Translations under genes and position numbers: made by a program
Source: Moniliella sp. 'wahieum'
Taxonomy: Eukaryota > Basidiomycota > Moniliellomycetes > Moniliellales > Moniliellaceae
Reading direction: 5' to 3'
Assembly (NCBI GenBank): GCA_003971905.1
Contig: RSEE01000010.1
Coordinates: 868,001-932,000 of the forward strand
DNA: 64,000 nucleotides
Part shown: piece by piece, positions 33,382 through 44,263 of the stretch
Position numbering within the stretch: position 1 is the stretch's first letter
How the letters are laid out: every line of letters starts with the position of its first letter
Notes under the pieces: generated by a model
Database searches by the model: none
Told to the model about the DNA's origin: nothing
The model's input: only the letters and a program-made list of their open reading frames with translations

Positions 33382-33604
33382 CACTCTCCGAACGGCCTGG
33401 CCCAGCCTAGCCCCCCCCAGCCCGGGTGCCTGGCCCTGGGGTGCGGCAGGGGCGGCGTTTCAATATCGGCTGAGGCTGGCTGAGGCTCAGGCGCTCAGGG
33501 CTGGCTGAGGTGCTGGCTGCTAAAGGCTAAGTAAGCGCCAAGCTAAGCGTCCACTCTCGGCAACCAAGCTAAGCCATGCTGAGTGCTGTGCTGTGCTGAA
33601 CTGG

Positions 33605-33728
33605 GGCTGGATGCGCGAGACGATGCAGAGTGACTCGGTGACTCGGTGCCGGTGACTAGTGACTAGTGACATTGCCATGCAGGACACCATCCAGTTCGAG
33701 GCTGCGCGGTTCGCATCCGCGTCCAGCC
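33605..33728 (+). other. tRNA-like relic: matching acceptor halves and a T-arm
   Basis: GGCTGGA at 33605-33611 pairs perfectly with TCCAGCC at 33722-33728. Directly before the latter is a textbook T-arm: CGCGG, loop TTCGCAT, CCGCG (33705-33721). The roughly 90 bases between do not give a clean D-arm, and only a weak CTCGG/TCGAG anticodon stem. The interior also contains the ACTAGTG array. This may be a tRNA with a long intron and base errors, a decayed tRNA, or chance. Confidence 0.3.
33652..33670. repeat. Heptamer array GTGACTA x2.7 (core ACTAGT)
   Basis: Two units plus GTGAC. Unit equals palindrome ACTAGT plus G. A related GTTACTAGTTAC word is at 33891-33902 and single copies are near 34227 and 42959. 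Confidence 0.9.
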
Positions 33729-34581
33729 ACTTAGCAACTCATTTTTAGTAGCCAGTCGCCGCTCTCGAGCGTCCGCCGCATCAAAGTCCCCCGAGCGCCC
33801 AGCGCTGTCAATGGGAACGTTGCCCATCCGTACAGCGTGCCCATAGCGCTCCTTAGGCGTGGCTGGACAGCTGCTCTCTGGGCGCTTCCAGTTACTAGTT
33901 ACATGTTACAGGAGCAGCTGGGAGACCTATCAAGCTTCACGCGATTCAACCGCCTTGGGCTAGGAAAGCAGGCCAATCTACCATTACCACGCACAGACCA
34001 ACCCCCCAGCCGAGGTCCAGAGAAAAAAGATGGTACGGTACATTCAAACAAACAAATAAGAACCGTCTGAGCGCCAGCGCTCCAGACCAGCAACGAGAGG
34101 TATATGCTGAGAAAATACGGGGGGACGAGCGGAGAGGAGAGCGAGGTACGGCGAGCCAGGCATCCACAAGCTCCACGGGAGCTAGCGAGCGGTCCAACGC
34201 CCGCCTGGTGAACCGCACCGAGAAACGTGACTAGTGACGGGTCCCAGGACGGGTGCGAGGGGGCCAGCTCAGGTCATGGTCATGGGCGCATGCTTGAGAC
34301 TTGAGAGCCGAGGCACAGCGTCCGAGACAGGGCGATCCAATCCAGCGGGGGGAAGACAAAGGACAAAGCGAGGAGTGCGGGAAGCGATGGGGGGAGAGGG
34401 GGGGGCGATGCGAGACGTATGAAGCAGAGACATGGGATGCGAGAAAAATGCAGACCGGGGCGGGGGGGGGTGAAGGGCGTGCGTGCGGAGGCACGCAGAG
34501 ACCCATGGCGGTCATGGATAAAAACAAGTGGGAGAGCGAGGAACCGAGGCTCAGGGACAGAGCGCAACAAGTGACGAGGCG

Positions 34582-34809
34582 CTAGCTCCGCATCGTCCTG
34601 CACCGTGCATCGGCCGGATCGCACACGGGCCCCGTGTGCCTCGTCGTTGCACTGGGGTGCTGGTGCAGGTCGTGCACAGTTTGTTTCGGCAGCGCAGGCG
34701 CGCGGCTAACCGGACGCGCATTGACCAGGTCCGCGTCGCAGAAGACACAGATTCCTGTCCCGGTGCGCGTCACGTGTCCGCACTCGGCGCAGACAGCGTA
34801 CGTCGTCAT
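34582..34809 (-). CDS. Small zinc-ribbon-like protein of 75 residues
   Basis: Short ORF with two CxxC pairs, CAEC at residues 7-10 and CVFC at 21-24 (CAECGHVTRTGTGICVFC), a spacing typical of a zinc ribbon. A His-rich HDLHQHPS follows near residue 46. The remainder is low complexity. Upstream, a CCCCAG just before the ATG could be a 3' splice site, so a 5' exon may exist. No family name is assigned. It is the only ORF with a clear motif between 32.2 and 44.2 kb, so its reality needs transcript support. Confidence 0.45.
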   Translation of the reverse strand: MTTYAVCAECGHVTRTGTGICVFCDADLVNARPVSRAPALPKQTVHDLHQHPSATTRHTGPVCDPADARCRTMRS

Positions 34810-35130
34810 GGTTGTCTGGGGCGGAGCAAGGGCAGAGGAGGGTTAGCTGAGCGTGGCGGGGAGGAGGCAGACGCGGCCAGGGGGGGGGGGGGGACGTGCG
34901 GCAAACACCAACTTACGGAGAGGAGGCGGCGGAAAGTGGAACGAGGTGGGCGGGAGAAGAGCGCGGTGGGCAAGAGCAAGACGTGCTGTAGAGGAAGCAG
35001 CAGCGTCAGGGAGCAAGCAGGGGCGTCGGCGTAGGAGCGAGCAAGCGCAGAAGCGGTGGGTGGGTGGGGGGGGGGGTAACAATGGGGCGGGGAGCGGGGT
35101 GGGGGTGGCTATTATATCCCCGGGCGGCCG

Positions 35131-35166
35131 TTGAACGTTGAACGTTGAACGTTGAACGTTGACCGG
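35131..35166. repeat. Heptamer array TTGAACG x4 (core AACGTT)
   Basis: Four perfect units followed by TTGACCGG, which switches into the ACCGGT type. Unit equals palindrome AACGTT plus G. Confidence 0.95.
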
Positions 35167-35490
35167 TGCAGGCGCAGGGCCCCGATTCGGCGCGGTGGCA
35201 GCAGCGGCGATTGGGGCGATGCTGGCCGCTGACAGCCAAGACGGCCGGCCCAGGCAGGCAGCTCGCCAGTGCCCACAGCCGGCCACGTTGCCGGCGCGGA
35301 CACTGCCCCCCTGCCGCCCATGCCGCCCCCCCCATTATGCATTAGAGCGAGGCGCCGCCAGCGGGGGGCACCGCAGCGGGCACCGCAGCACAGGCGCGGC
35401 TGCAGCAGCGCCTGCGCAGGCGCATCTGATGGGTGATCTTAGCATGCCGCGGATGCGCAGTGGCAGTGCGCAGCGGAATATGCTCAGGCT

Positions 35491-35511
35491 CACGCGTCAC
35501 GCGTCATGCGT
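35491..35511. repeat. Heptamer array CACGCGT x3 (core ACGCGT)
   Basis: Two perfect CACGCGT units and a CATGCGT. Unit equals palindrome ACGCGT plus C. Confidence 0.9.
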
Positions 35512-35906
35512 TGCCTGGGGGGTGCGCTGGGGAGGTCACCCGTCTGACATGGCAGCGCATGCTGGGGGCGGCGTGGGGCGGGTGGTGCGGCGTGGTGCGG
35601 CGTGGTGCAGCGGTGGGGGCGATGCATGGGGCCATAGGGCGCCGCCGGCAGGACCCCCATGCCAAGAAGCGTCATCGATCAGCCAGTGGTGCCACTCGGG
35701 GGCTGCGTGCATCGCATCGTCAGTACCAGGCAGTACTCAGTTACTCAGGCTGCTAAGCGTCACAGCCGCTCTCGCACCCTCGAGCAGCTCGGCCGTCCAC
35801 GGGCAACCCCCTGAGCTGGGCCTGCGTCATCGATCATCCGGGTCAGCCACCCATCGAGTCGCAGCCATCGCAGCCACCGGTGAACCAGCGGCATCCATCG
35901 CCAGCG

Positions 35907-35931
35907 CCATGGACCATGGACCATGGACCAG
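35907..35931. repeat. Heptamer array CCATGGA x3 (core CCATGG)
   Basis: Three perfect units plus CCAG. Unit equals palindrome CCATGG plus A. Confidence 0.95.
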
Positions 35932-36924
35932 CCCGACCCCATTAGGCCAAGCAGGCAAACAGGCGCTGTGGAAGGCGCGAGTGCATCAGCGCGCTTACCT
36001 ACTCATAATCGCATCCATCTCCATCCATTCCTCCGATCGATGACTGAGCACGGCGCAGTGAACATTGCGCGTCGCGGCGGGGCGGAGCCTCAGCACGCAG
36101 CGCACGCAGCGCTGCGCCGCAGGCACACCCCGTCCCTAGGCAAGCTTCTCGTGACTACTCGAGTGACGACAGTGACTACGACCTACTCCACCTCCTACTA
36201 CCTGCCCCTATGAGGATGCGCTCTCGTTTGCCACAGTAGCGTGCGCCCCAGCATGGCGCCGCACACGACAACCCCACGCCACATCAAAAAGTGGGGGACG
36301 CCAACGCCGAGAGACGAGAGCAGTCGACCTGCGAGGGGGCCCTCCCCCGCCCGCGACGGTACAGACGCAATGAAGGACAGAGCGAGAATCAGGGGCTCCT
36401 GCCCAAGTCGTATGCTCCAAAGTGGTGCTCACCACCATGGCCAAAGTGGAGTAAGGATTGATGCACACATGGCGGGGATGTGGTCCTGCTCGTTTCCCCA
36501 GCTCAGCACTCACATGTCAAAGCGCTGGTCAAACGTGAGCCCTTCTTTGTCGGGGCTCCGCGCATCCACATCCCGCATCACGTCACCGGCGTCACCGCTA
36601 TCCTATCGTGCTCGTGATGGCGCTCTCCCTTGCGAGGGGTGGAGCAGGACGAATATAATAGCTCAAGTATATACCCCGGCCCCGCTGCAATGCTCCACCG
36701 GCCGCCACATGTCTGTCGTATTCTATGTACGTGCCCCCGCAATGAGAGGACCTAGATTCTAACGCGGTGCCCCGTGGTCGGATGGCCATGCCCCGACCCA
36801 CACTCACAAGTTGGCTCCGGTGTGGAGCCCAGACAGACACTGAGTACTGAGATCGGAGAAGCGAGGCCTGGGAAACTCCTACAGTTGTTGTAAGGAAGAA
36901 ATGCAAAACGACGTTGTCTCGCCA

Positions 36925-36937
36925 TGGTATTAGAGCC
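36925..36937 (+). other. Copia-type primer-binding-site-like motif
   Basis: TGGTATTAGAGCC matches the common Ty1/copia primer-binding-site word TGGTATCAGAGCC, complementary to an initiator tRNA-Met 3' end, with one transition. It follows a ...CGCCA that could end an LTR. No reverse transcriptase, integrase or second LTR was found nearby. Read on the other strand, the same stretch has a box-A-like TGGCGTAGTGG at 36957-36967, so a tRNA-derived element is an alternative. Confidence 0.4.
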
Positions 36938-38005
36938 CCGGGCATCAACATTCAATCCACTACGCCACAAAGTGAAGCTGTTGGAGCACACATGCGCATG
37001 GACGCACATATGCTGTGGGGTGCGGGAGGTGGGGGGGAGTGGAGACACAGAAAGGAACGTCTCCCCTCTCCGCATTGGCTCCCAGATCTCACTACCTGCG
37101 CGCCGTAGCACTTTTGGGATCGATGACAGTAGTGACTGCGGTGCGTGCGCCTCAGCCTCTCAGGAGAAGCGTTAGTTGAATGTTGAGGCGTTGAGCCAGC
37201 AGAGGGCGGTGAACATCCCCTTTGCCCCACCTAGTCAGTAAGGTAGTTTGGGCTTTGTATTGACTTGGCTGGGAGACTGCCAACGGAGGAGCGACCCGGC
37301 TCCACCATTAACAAGCTTCTTACGCGTCGCGTTAATTCTGAGTCAGTACCGGCGCCGGCCGACGGGCTCCGAAAAATTGCCACTTTTCCCCCCGCTCCGC
37401 CGACGAAAACCGGCGTAGACAGCAGCCCCGAGAGCAAGTTATCGATTATCGAGGCATGCCGACATCCGGCCGTGAGATCTGAGACGCGTGAGAGCCTGTG
37501 AGAGCTTAAGGAAGCGGCTAGTCATTAATAGAAAGGCTCTCGCATAGTGTTATTCCTCATAGCACCGCCATTCTTCCACAGGTCTTCTTCGTTTTGGGAC
37601 GTATAGCGCCGTAGCGTGCGTCCATCACTACAGAACAACAGTCCAACGGATCTCAACACCACTGGCTCAGACATCTGTTCTGGAAGGCACATGTCCGCGT
37701 TGTGGTCCCCGTGATACGTGTTCAAACCTTGAGTTATAACGCAGTGTGGGGACACCCCAGGTGGGACCAAGTGGAGAACCCCGGTGTTTCGGAGGGAGAC
37801 TGGGTCGTGTTTATACGGACTAGAAGTGACTATAGTGACAATGTTGACGATATAGTGACTATACAGGAACTGCGGCCGATGTAGGAAAGCGGTGCCGCCG
37901 CGGAGCGGGACCGGCAAGCTGTGCTCTCTCGCCAGTTGCGTCGTTCTCCTGCCCCACACACGCTCCAACTAGGCGCTCGCAGGATCCACACTCTGTCTTG
38001 TTGAC

Positions 38006-38016
38006 TATATAAAAAA
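38006..38016 (+). promoter_or_regulatory. TATA-like motif inside the desert
   Basis: TATATAAAAAA on the plus strand, with no ORF following within several hundred bases. It could be a promoter of a relic element or of a non-coding transcript, or simply AT-rich sequence. Confidence 0.25.
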
Positions 38017-38070
38017 TTTACCGTGCAAAAGACTATGCGTGTTTAACGTGCTCGTGTGCTCTCTTCCCTC

Positions 38071-38157
38071 AGGCCTCAGGCCTCATTAATCATTCAAGAG
38101 GTCCCAGGCCGGCATCCGACCTCAGCCTCAGACCTCAGTCCTCACCAGGCTGAGGTC
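38071..38157. repeat. AGGCCTC repeat and 11-bp inverted repeat
   Basis: AGGCCTC occurs twice in tandem at 38071-38084 (palindrome AGGCCT plus C). Just downstream, GACCTCAGCCT (38118-38128) and AGGCTGAGGTC (38147-38157) form a perfect 11-bp stem with an 18-base loop that also contains CCTCAG words. Confidence 0.9.
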
Positions 38158-38684
38158 TTCGGTCTCATTTACGCGTCCCATATGGTTTTTTGCTGTCTCT
38201 GTGTAAAGATCGAACGCGGCCGCACACTGGCTCGGGAAGGATCCGCCGGCTAAATTTCTTCGCTCCGGAAGAGGTTCCACGTCCATGATGCATGCGTTGC
38301 ATCTGTTCATCTTCGTACCCCTCTAGCCCAGCCCTTTTCTCATAAAAAAATTCCGTTCATTCTCCGGCCTCGGGCGGGCGTCCTGCTTTCTTTTCCGTTA
38401 AACCAGTCGCCCTCCTTTTGTGGCATGTGAGGTACCTCTGACCTTCAATTGTTGGGACAGGACTTCAGAAGTATACACCCTATACTCATTGATTGACGTT
38501 AAACCGTCCTTCCTCAGACCACAGCCGTCCTGCCACCACGTTCACCTCTGCCCCGCATTTGTTCTCTAGAAACGGAACCGAGTCAAGGATCGCGTCTCAG
38601 CTCTTCTTCCTATAGTGTGAGCCCTGGACTAACGCTCGTTCTTCATCTTCCTCGATGGACGTCCAGTATGCGGTGGGTGTTACT

Positions 38685-38709
38685 ATCCCCCCCCCCGCGC
38701 GCGCGCGCG
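38685..38709. repeat. C-run followed by (CG)7
   Basis: A run of about eleven C leads straight into seven CG dinucleotides, a sequence type able to adopt Z-DNA. Confidence 0.9.
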
Positions 38710-41700
38710 GTGTCCGTCCTCCCAGTGCCTTCTTTTCTTTCCCAGGTCATGCATCATGTCGCGTCGCGGCCCTGCCGGTAGTGCGTTCTCACTTATAGTG
38801 AAGACGGTGATATGCTATTAGATAATGCTTTTTTGGGGGGCGCAACAGGAAGGATATAACCAAACACCCTTTTTGCTGCCTAGTAACGAGATTCACTAAA
38901 TGCGTCCCCTGTAAGCAATGCTTAGAGAGGTGAGGAACCAGGGCGTGCGTACAAGGCAGAGAGGATGAGTAGGGCAGAAAGGCAAACTCTTTGAATCAGC
39001 TCATCCCTACTGCTTCCCTTCTCACTTCTCCATACAACAAAGCTCTCTGTGAGTGGGGCGAGGCAAAAGAGGGGGCGTATAGCACGTGGCCTCCTGTATA
39101 ACCAGGGAGCTCCAAATAAGCACTGGGAACTACACGACAGGAGAACAGGGTATTCGGTGAACGGCTTGATGAGGGGACAGGGGCAGCGGGACTCAACAGA
39201 GAAAAGGGAGAAAGGAGAGAAAGGCATGCCGAACGAACTGCACAGGTTAATACACAAGTCAGGCACTCAGCCGGGTGTACAATCTGCCCCTGTTACTTCC
39301 TTTGGGCGTGGTAGAGAGGTATTGGGCCGTGTGCCAAGTCGAGATGGCGTTGTGAGGCAAATAAATGTACACAAAAAAACGGGTACGTACGACAACCCAT
39401 CCAGGTCGCCTCCAGGAGGTTCTGCTTCCCATCCGAGAAAGGAGCAAAAACCGTGTTCATCGAATGCGCTGCATGGCCGAAGAAACAATACACCAACCAT
39501 CCGGCCGCCGCCCGCGATCGTGAGATGGAGACGATAACGATCGAGGAGAATTCAGGATCGAGAACCCCCGCCACCAACGGCGGGCTCTCTCAGATCTCAG
39601 AACTCACTCATGCTCAGAAATGCCGAAGAGTGGGGACAGGCGGGATGGCTTGCGCCATCGCCAGCGGGGATCCTCAGGATGGACAATATACCCGTCAGAT
39701 AATAAGCTACCCACAATAATAAGATTCACGGCGTGTGGGGTATAGGAAGCTATGAAGCTTATTGAAGAAACAGCCTGTTTCACTATGGCATCTCTCTTTG
39801 CAGAGCGAGACAAGAGCCCAGCGCGGGCAAGACACAGGCGCATTGGCACTTGCACCCTATGTAGTCCCTGCTTTGCGATCGCGCATGGCGGGGGGATTGT
39901 TTGCTTTGACGAGGTACACCCGCGGCTGTGTGTGGCATGGCTCCTATTTTTTCCAGGGTACGTATACACACGTCGCGCCACCGAATCCATGCCGAGATCA
40001 TGCGATCATGCTATTATGCCAGCTATATATATGCCCTGTGTGTGTGTACTGTACTAAAGTACTCCCACCGTCGTCAGGCTGCGGTCGCGGCCATCAAATG
40101 CATCCTACTCGTTGCACGCCGCGACCCCCCTATCCTGATATCTTCTCCGCCACACAGACGGTAGCCTTCGTATTTGATCCGCGATCAGAAAAATTGTCCT
40201 CGTAAAGGAGCCATGTCCCACGGCTATTTCAGTTATACTCCCCCTAAGAGCATCACAGGGGGACCACGTGCCCACGAAGTGGAGCGCAGCTGTGGTTTTA
40301 TGATTCGATCTCTCGTCTATGCACTACGGTCAATGCCCTTTCCCCGGCCTAGGCCGGATCGGCGCTTGCGCAAGGTGAGATCTGTCCCCTGCTCTCTGGG
40401 CTGCCTGAAACCTGAGGGCCCGAGGGCTTGCCATGGATTGCATCATGTGTTGCCCGGGAGCAAGCCAGTCTCACCGACAGACAAACAAATGGCAGTGAAT
40501 CGGAATCGGAGCGTTCGAGACAACGGAAGAGGCATGTGTGGGGTAATTGAACTGTTGGGAAGGATTGCATGCGCGTTACGCATTACAGAGCCAGCCTTCA
40601 GTTCTCCAACTATATACGTTCACGTCTATGATGAAGCATGAAGAATGAATGAAGCTTGAAGATAGAACGCGATGAGGCGGGTCGGCACAATCGGACTTTT
40701 CCACGGGGTCTCTTGAACGTTGCGCCTGGCCACGAGTTCCGTGGGAGAGTGTCTCCATAAGATGACCTCTGCAATGGACGCTTGAGAGGGGGCATGCGCA
40801 GATATAGTGCTTTGCTGTAGTCGTCGGGCAGAGCCAAGCAGCGTCCCAGAAGGAAGAGGTTTTTGCGCACACACGTTATTCATATAGGCCCAGGCGCCGG
40901 ACTTGAAAGCGGGGAGCGCCGATGGGCGAGGAAGGACAAACGAACTGTTGATTGAAAGGTGGTTCTTATAGAGTGGAGTGTCTCAAAGAAGGGGAAAGAG
41001 GGAAAGAAATGCTGGCCAGCTTGTTGGCCATCACCATTTGGGATGTATAAGAACAGAGGCAGGTTTATTCATGAGAAGGTAAAAGACCAACAGTCTACAG
41101 TGTAAAGTGGAAAGGAGTCAGAGGGAAAAGTGAGGACCAAGGACGAAAGGCACACGAGGCGAGAGACGAGGCGAGGGTCAAGGGCATGAATCATCTCTCG
41201 CGAAAGTATACACAGGCTCTCAGGTATATAGGAAGACCAATACAACCTTAGTGCAACAGCTAATGTGCACCACAAGATTGGCTGACGTATATGCGTTGTT
41301 GCATCTCGCGTAGCGCCCCCCCCCCCTGCTAACAACATCAAGAATCATGCTGTATGGGCTGTGATTATTACGTCAATGGATGTTGCCCTCATATAACGCT
41401 GTGAACATCTATGGCTGCATGATTCCTTTTACGTCTAAATCCACTGAATGCACGCTTGGACCTGTGAGACCTGGGCCGAGAGTCTGTCAGGTACGGCCGA
41501 GGTCGCTGTTACTGGTGTGCGTTTGCTTTTTGTTCACATCTCTTTTCTCATCTCCTGCTTCGAATGAATTCTACAGGAAAATGCGCGCACGGAGAATATT
41601 GTACAACGATTGTGAGTTACGAGTTTCCTGATCTGTGCGTCCTGTTATTGTGGTCGCTGGGTGAGGCTCTTCCCTCGGCCTGCCCTTTTATTGTTTGTGC

Positions 41701-41886
41701 CTTTTCGCTATCATTTTCCCCATCTCCATCTCTTGTTAATCTGTACCTTCTGCATCTTCATCATTATGTATGCACAAAGGATGACGATAACAAACTGCTT
41801 TCTCTCCGCCATACAACTCACGTCTGCTCTGAGGCCAAAATGAAGCATAGTGGCGATAGCCTCATGACGCCCTGAAGAGGCCTTGG

Positions 41887-41905
41887 ATGTAGTAGTAGTA
41901 GTAGT
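41887..41905. repeat. TAG trinucleotide repeat
   Basis: Five to six TAG/AGT units then GATGGTGG. A simple microsatellite in the desert. Confidence 0.85.
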
Positions 41906-44067
41906 GATGGTGGCGGTCTAAAGGCGAAGGAACGAGAGACACCTAATACAAACAGCAACAAGCGATTTCCTGCACGATGGATGCGGAACAACAAGAGGAA
42001 AAACAACAGAAGAGCGGAGGGAAAACATATACTTCCATCAAACTGCATCATGCATGCTGATGTACCGCATAATGTACACTGAAGGCAGAAGAGACCATAT
42101 GTGCTGGGGCACAAGAGACTAGTATAAGAGACTAATATCAACTTTTTCTTCAAAAGAGCTGAGGGAGAACAACCCTAGTTCTCATATTGGCAGTTGGGCC
42201 ATACGTAGACTAGGTGGGGCTAGGCCCTAGCCTACTAGGGTCATAGCTTAGCGCTAAGGTTTAGCCCTCACACATGCATCATACTTAGAGAGCGTATATA
42301 GCCTGCCCTTGCCACTTGTCGTCCGTCACGTTTTCCAAAGATGGGCCAATACCCGCTCCTATACCCTTTTCTGCGTGTTTTGGGCTGAAGCCCATAAAAT
42401 ATAGAAGCCCGCCATCCGCGCGTGCACCACGCGCCGAGACGTAAGCACACCGTACCTGGTGGGAGAAGAGAGCATGTTATGCAAATGACACCACCCAACC
42501 TCTCCCCAGCCCTCCCTCTAGGAGCCTCGGAGCCTCCGCCTCAAATCTGGTAATAAGGACTGTTGGATCATGCATTGGATCATGCATGTCATGCCATCTC
42601 TCAACAGTGCGTGTCAGACTTACTTGCCAGGCGGTGTGTCAGGCAGCGAGGAGCCTGAGGGAATTGGGGTGTTCCAGTGGTGTTCCTACAGTGGCGTGTA
42701 AAATAAAATACCCCCTGCGTAGTGTGATGCTCGCGCGCTGGGGGCGCTCTGCATGACGTGTGTGCTAGATGACGCAAAAGCCGCGTGTTGAAGCTGTGAG
42801 AAGCTTCATCACGTCTCTCGATGGATGTCGGATGGGCCCGGCGAGGAATGGAGATGGGCATGGGCAAGAAAAAGTGCAGTGCAGCTTTTGAAGTCGCAGT
42901 CCGCAGCACCGCGCCGGCTCGCAGTTGCGTACCATCAGCTCGAGAGTGAGTGACACAAGTGACTAGTGACAGGACCGCTATTAGGCTCTTGGAGGACAAT
43001 GTTCCAGTTGTTTAGCTCCCGAGACTGCTACGTAGTCCGAGGGTCTACTAGGCGCTACTATCACGATGCCAACTCACTGGTACTTGCCGTACTTACCCCT
43101 CCCCTCCCCTCCCCTCTTCCTGTCATATATCACCCATCATTCCATCTCCGCCCGTTTCCGCCCCACATCCCACGACGGAGAGTCATCTCCACACTCGCGT
43201 CCCCGCCATCCAACGCTATCGCGGCGTTGGACGTTGCAACGTTCGTTCACCGTTCAGCCTCAGCGTCCCCAACGTCTCATCTCCACCGCCTCATCTCCAC
43301 CGTCTTTTGCCCTCGTTTTCCGCAGCCGCAGCCGCAGACAAGCACAATTGGCGATGGAGGCCGATGCATGATGCTTCTCGGGGCAGCGACGTGGTGACGG
43401 ATGATTCACCCCCGTCACCTGGAAGCTATTTGAAGGTACTAAGGCTTGAAGCTTGAACAGCTTTGGACGCGGAGCTGGCGAACGATGGGCGAAGCAGCAC
43501 AATGGCATGGTGGGCGCTCCTCTCGTCTTTGGCAACAATTATGAATCAACGTTCAACGCTCAACTTGAGCCGTGGGATTAGGAGCTGCGGCGCGACGGGC
43601 CGCGGGGCAGGGAGGCGGTGTGGGGGTGTGGCACCTTCCCAATCGCGCAGCACCCCTTCTCACGTGGGATTGCCACGTACCCTCTGCTACTAATCGTGTA
43701 GATTTGTGGTGCCGAAAACGAAAACGGAAACGGCGCGAGCTGCCGTACGGCCGCAGCCCTGCCTGGCCCCCCTTTTCGTTTGGCATCCCCCGCACTCCAC
43801 AGCGCCACACCCGCACAGCAGAGAGCTGCGTGGAGCAGCTGCGCGCTGAGCCTGCGCCCTGGGGTAACCCGGGGTAACCACACTCGGTTCTCGGCGCCAA
43901 TACGCAGTGCGTCCAACGCGTTGCGCCGCTGAGGGCGCTGGGCGCTGAGCGCTCGCTGAGGCAGTAGCGCCGACAGCTCAGCCTGGCGCCATCGCAGCAC
44001 AGCGTCAGTGTCAGGCGCAGTGCTGTGCACAGTCCCCCCCGCTCCCCCCGGACGTGGCCCCGCGAGT

Positions 44068-44075
44068 GTATAAAG
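44068..44075 (+). promoter_or_regulatory. TATA box upstream of the 44264 zinc-ribbon gene
   Basis: TATAAAGG about 195 bp upstream of the ATG, with a long C/T-rich leader between, as in many fungal genes with strong promoters. Confidence 0.55.
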
Positions 44076-44263
44076 GCGCTCCTAGCGCCCCTCCTCCATT
44101 CTCTTTGTCTGTCCCTGGCACGATCCGCCTCTTCTTTGTTGAGTGCTTTCCTACCGCCGTCCACCCCTGGCTCTCTCCTTCGCTCCCCACCCCGACACAC
44201 CGTGCCTTCTTCACCTCAACCCATCCCATCCCCCCGAGAACCAGCCCCTCCTGCAGCTCAACC

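Larger units (their letters stand above)
32209..34581. other. Gene-free, repeat-rich flank of the gene desert
   Basis: No ORF with family features. The sequence holds many short tandem arrays of palindrome-plus-one type, several ACGCGT/TGACGCG words (32620-32740), GGCTGAG repeats (33465-33515), a GACTCGGT repeat (33630-33650) and a possible tRNA-like relic (33605-33728). GC stays fairly high here. Confidence 0.6.
34810..44070. other. Gene desert core, lower GC, candidate centromere or transposon graveyard
   Basis: About 9.3 kb with no recognisable protein on either strand. The longest ORFs (35159-36043 and 43553-44200) are GC-skewed, low in complexity and overlapped by ORFs in other frames. 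From about 36.2 to 42.6 kb base composition is visibly more balanced than in the GC-rich gene blocks; for example 41701-41760 has 24 G+C in 60. Contents noted: AACGTTG array (35131), CACGCGT array (35491), CCATGGA array (35907), a copia-type PBS-like word (36925), TATATAAAA (38006), AGGCCTC repeat and hairpin (38071-38157), a C-run plus (CG)7 (38685-38709), TAG repeats (41887-41905) and CCCCT repeats (43093-43112). Confidence 0.65.

Noticed and set aside
30052-35931. Arrays considered as telomeric repeats
   Set aside because: Units differ from array to array, none is the TTAGGG type, and genes continue on both sides.
35159-36043. 294-codon plus-strand ORF in the desert
   Set aside because: It starts inside the AACGTTG array, runs through the CACGCGT and CCATGGA arrays, is Ala/Gly/Pro/His-rich, has no domain pattern and is overlapped by ORFs in other frames; it is explained by high GC.
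43553-44200. 215-codon minus-strand ORF
   Set aside because: Arg/Gly/Ala-rich without motif, and antisense to the promoter and leader of the 44264 gene.
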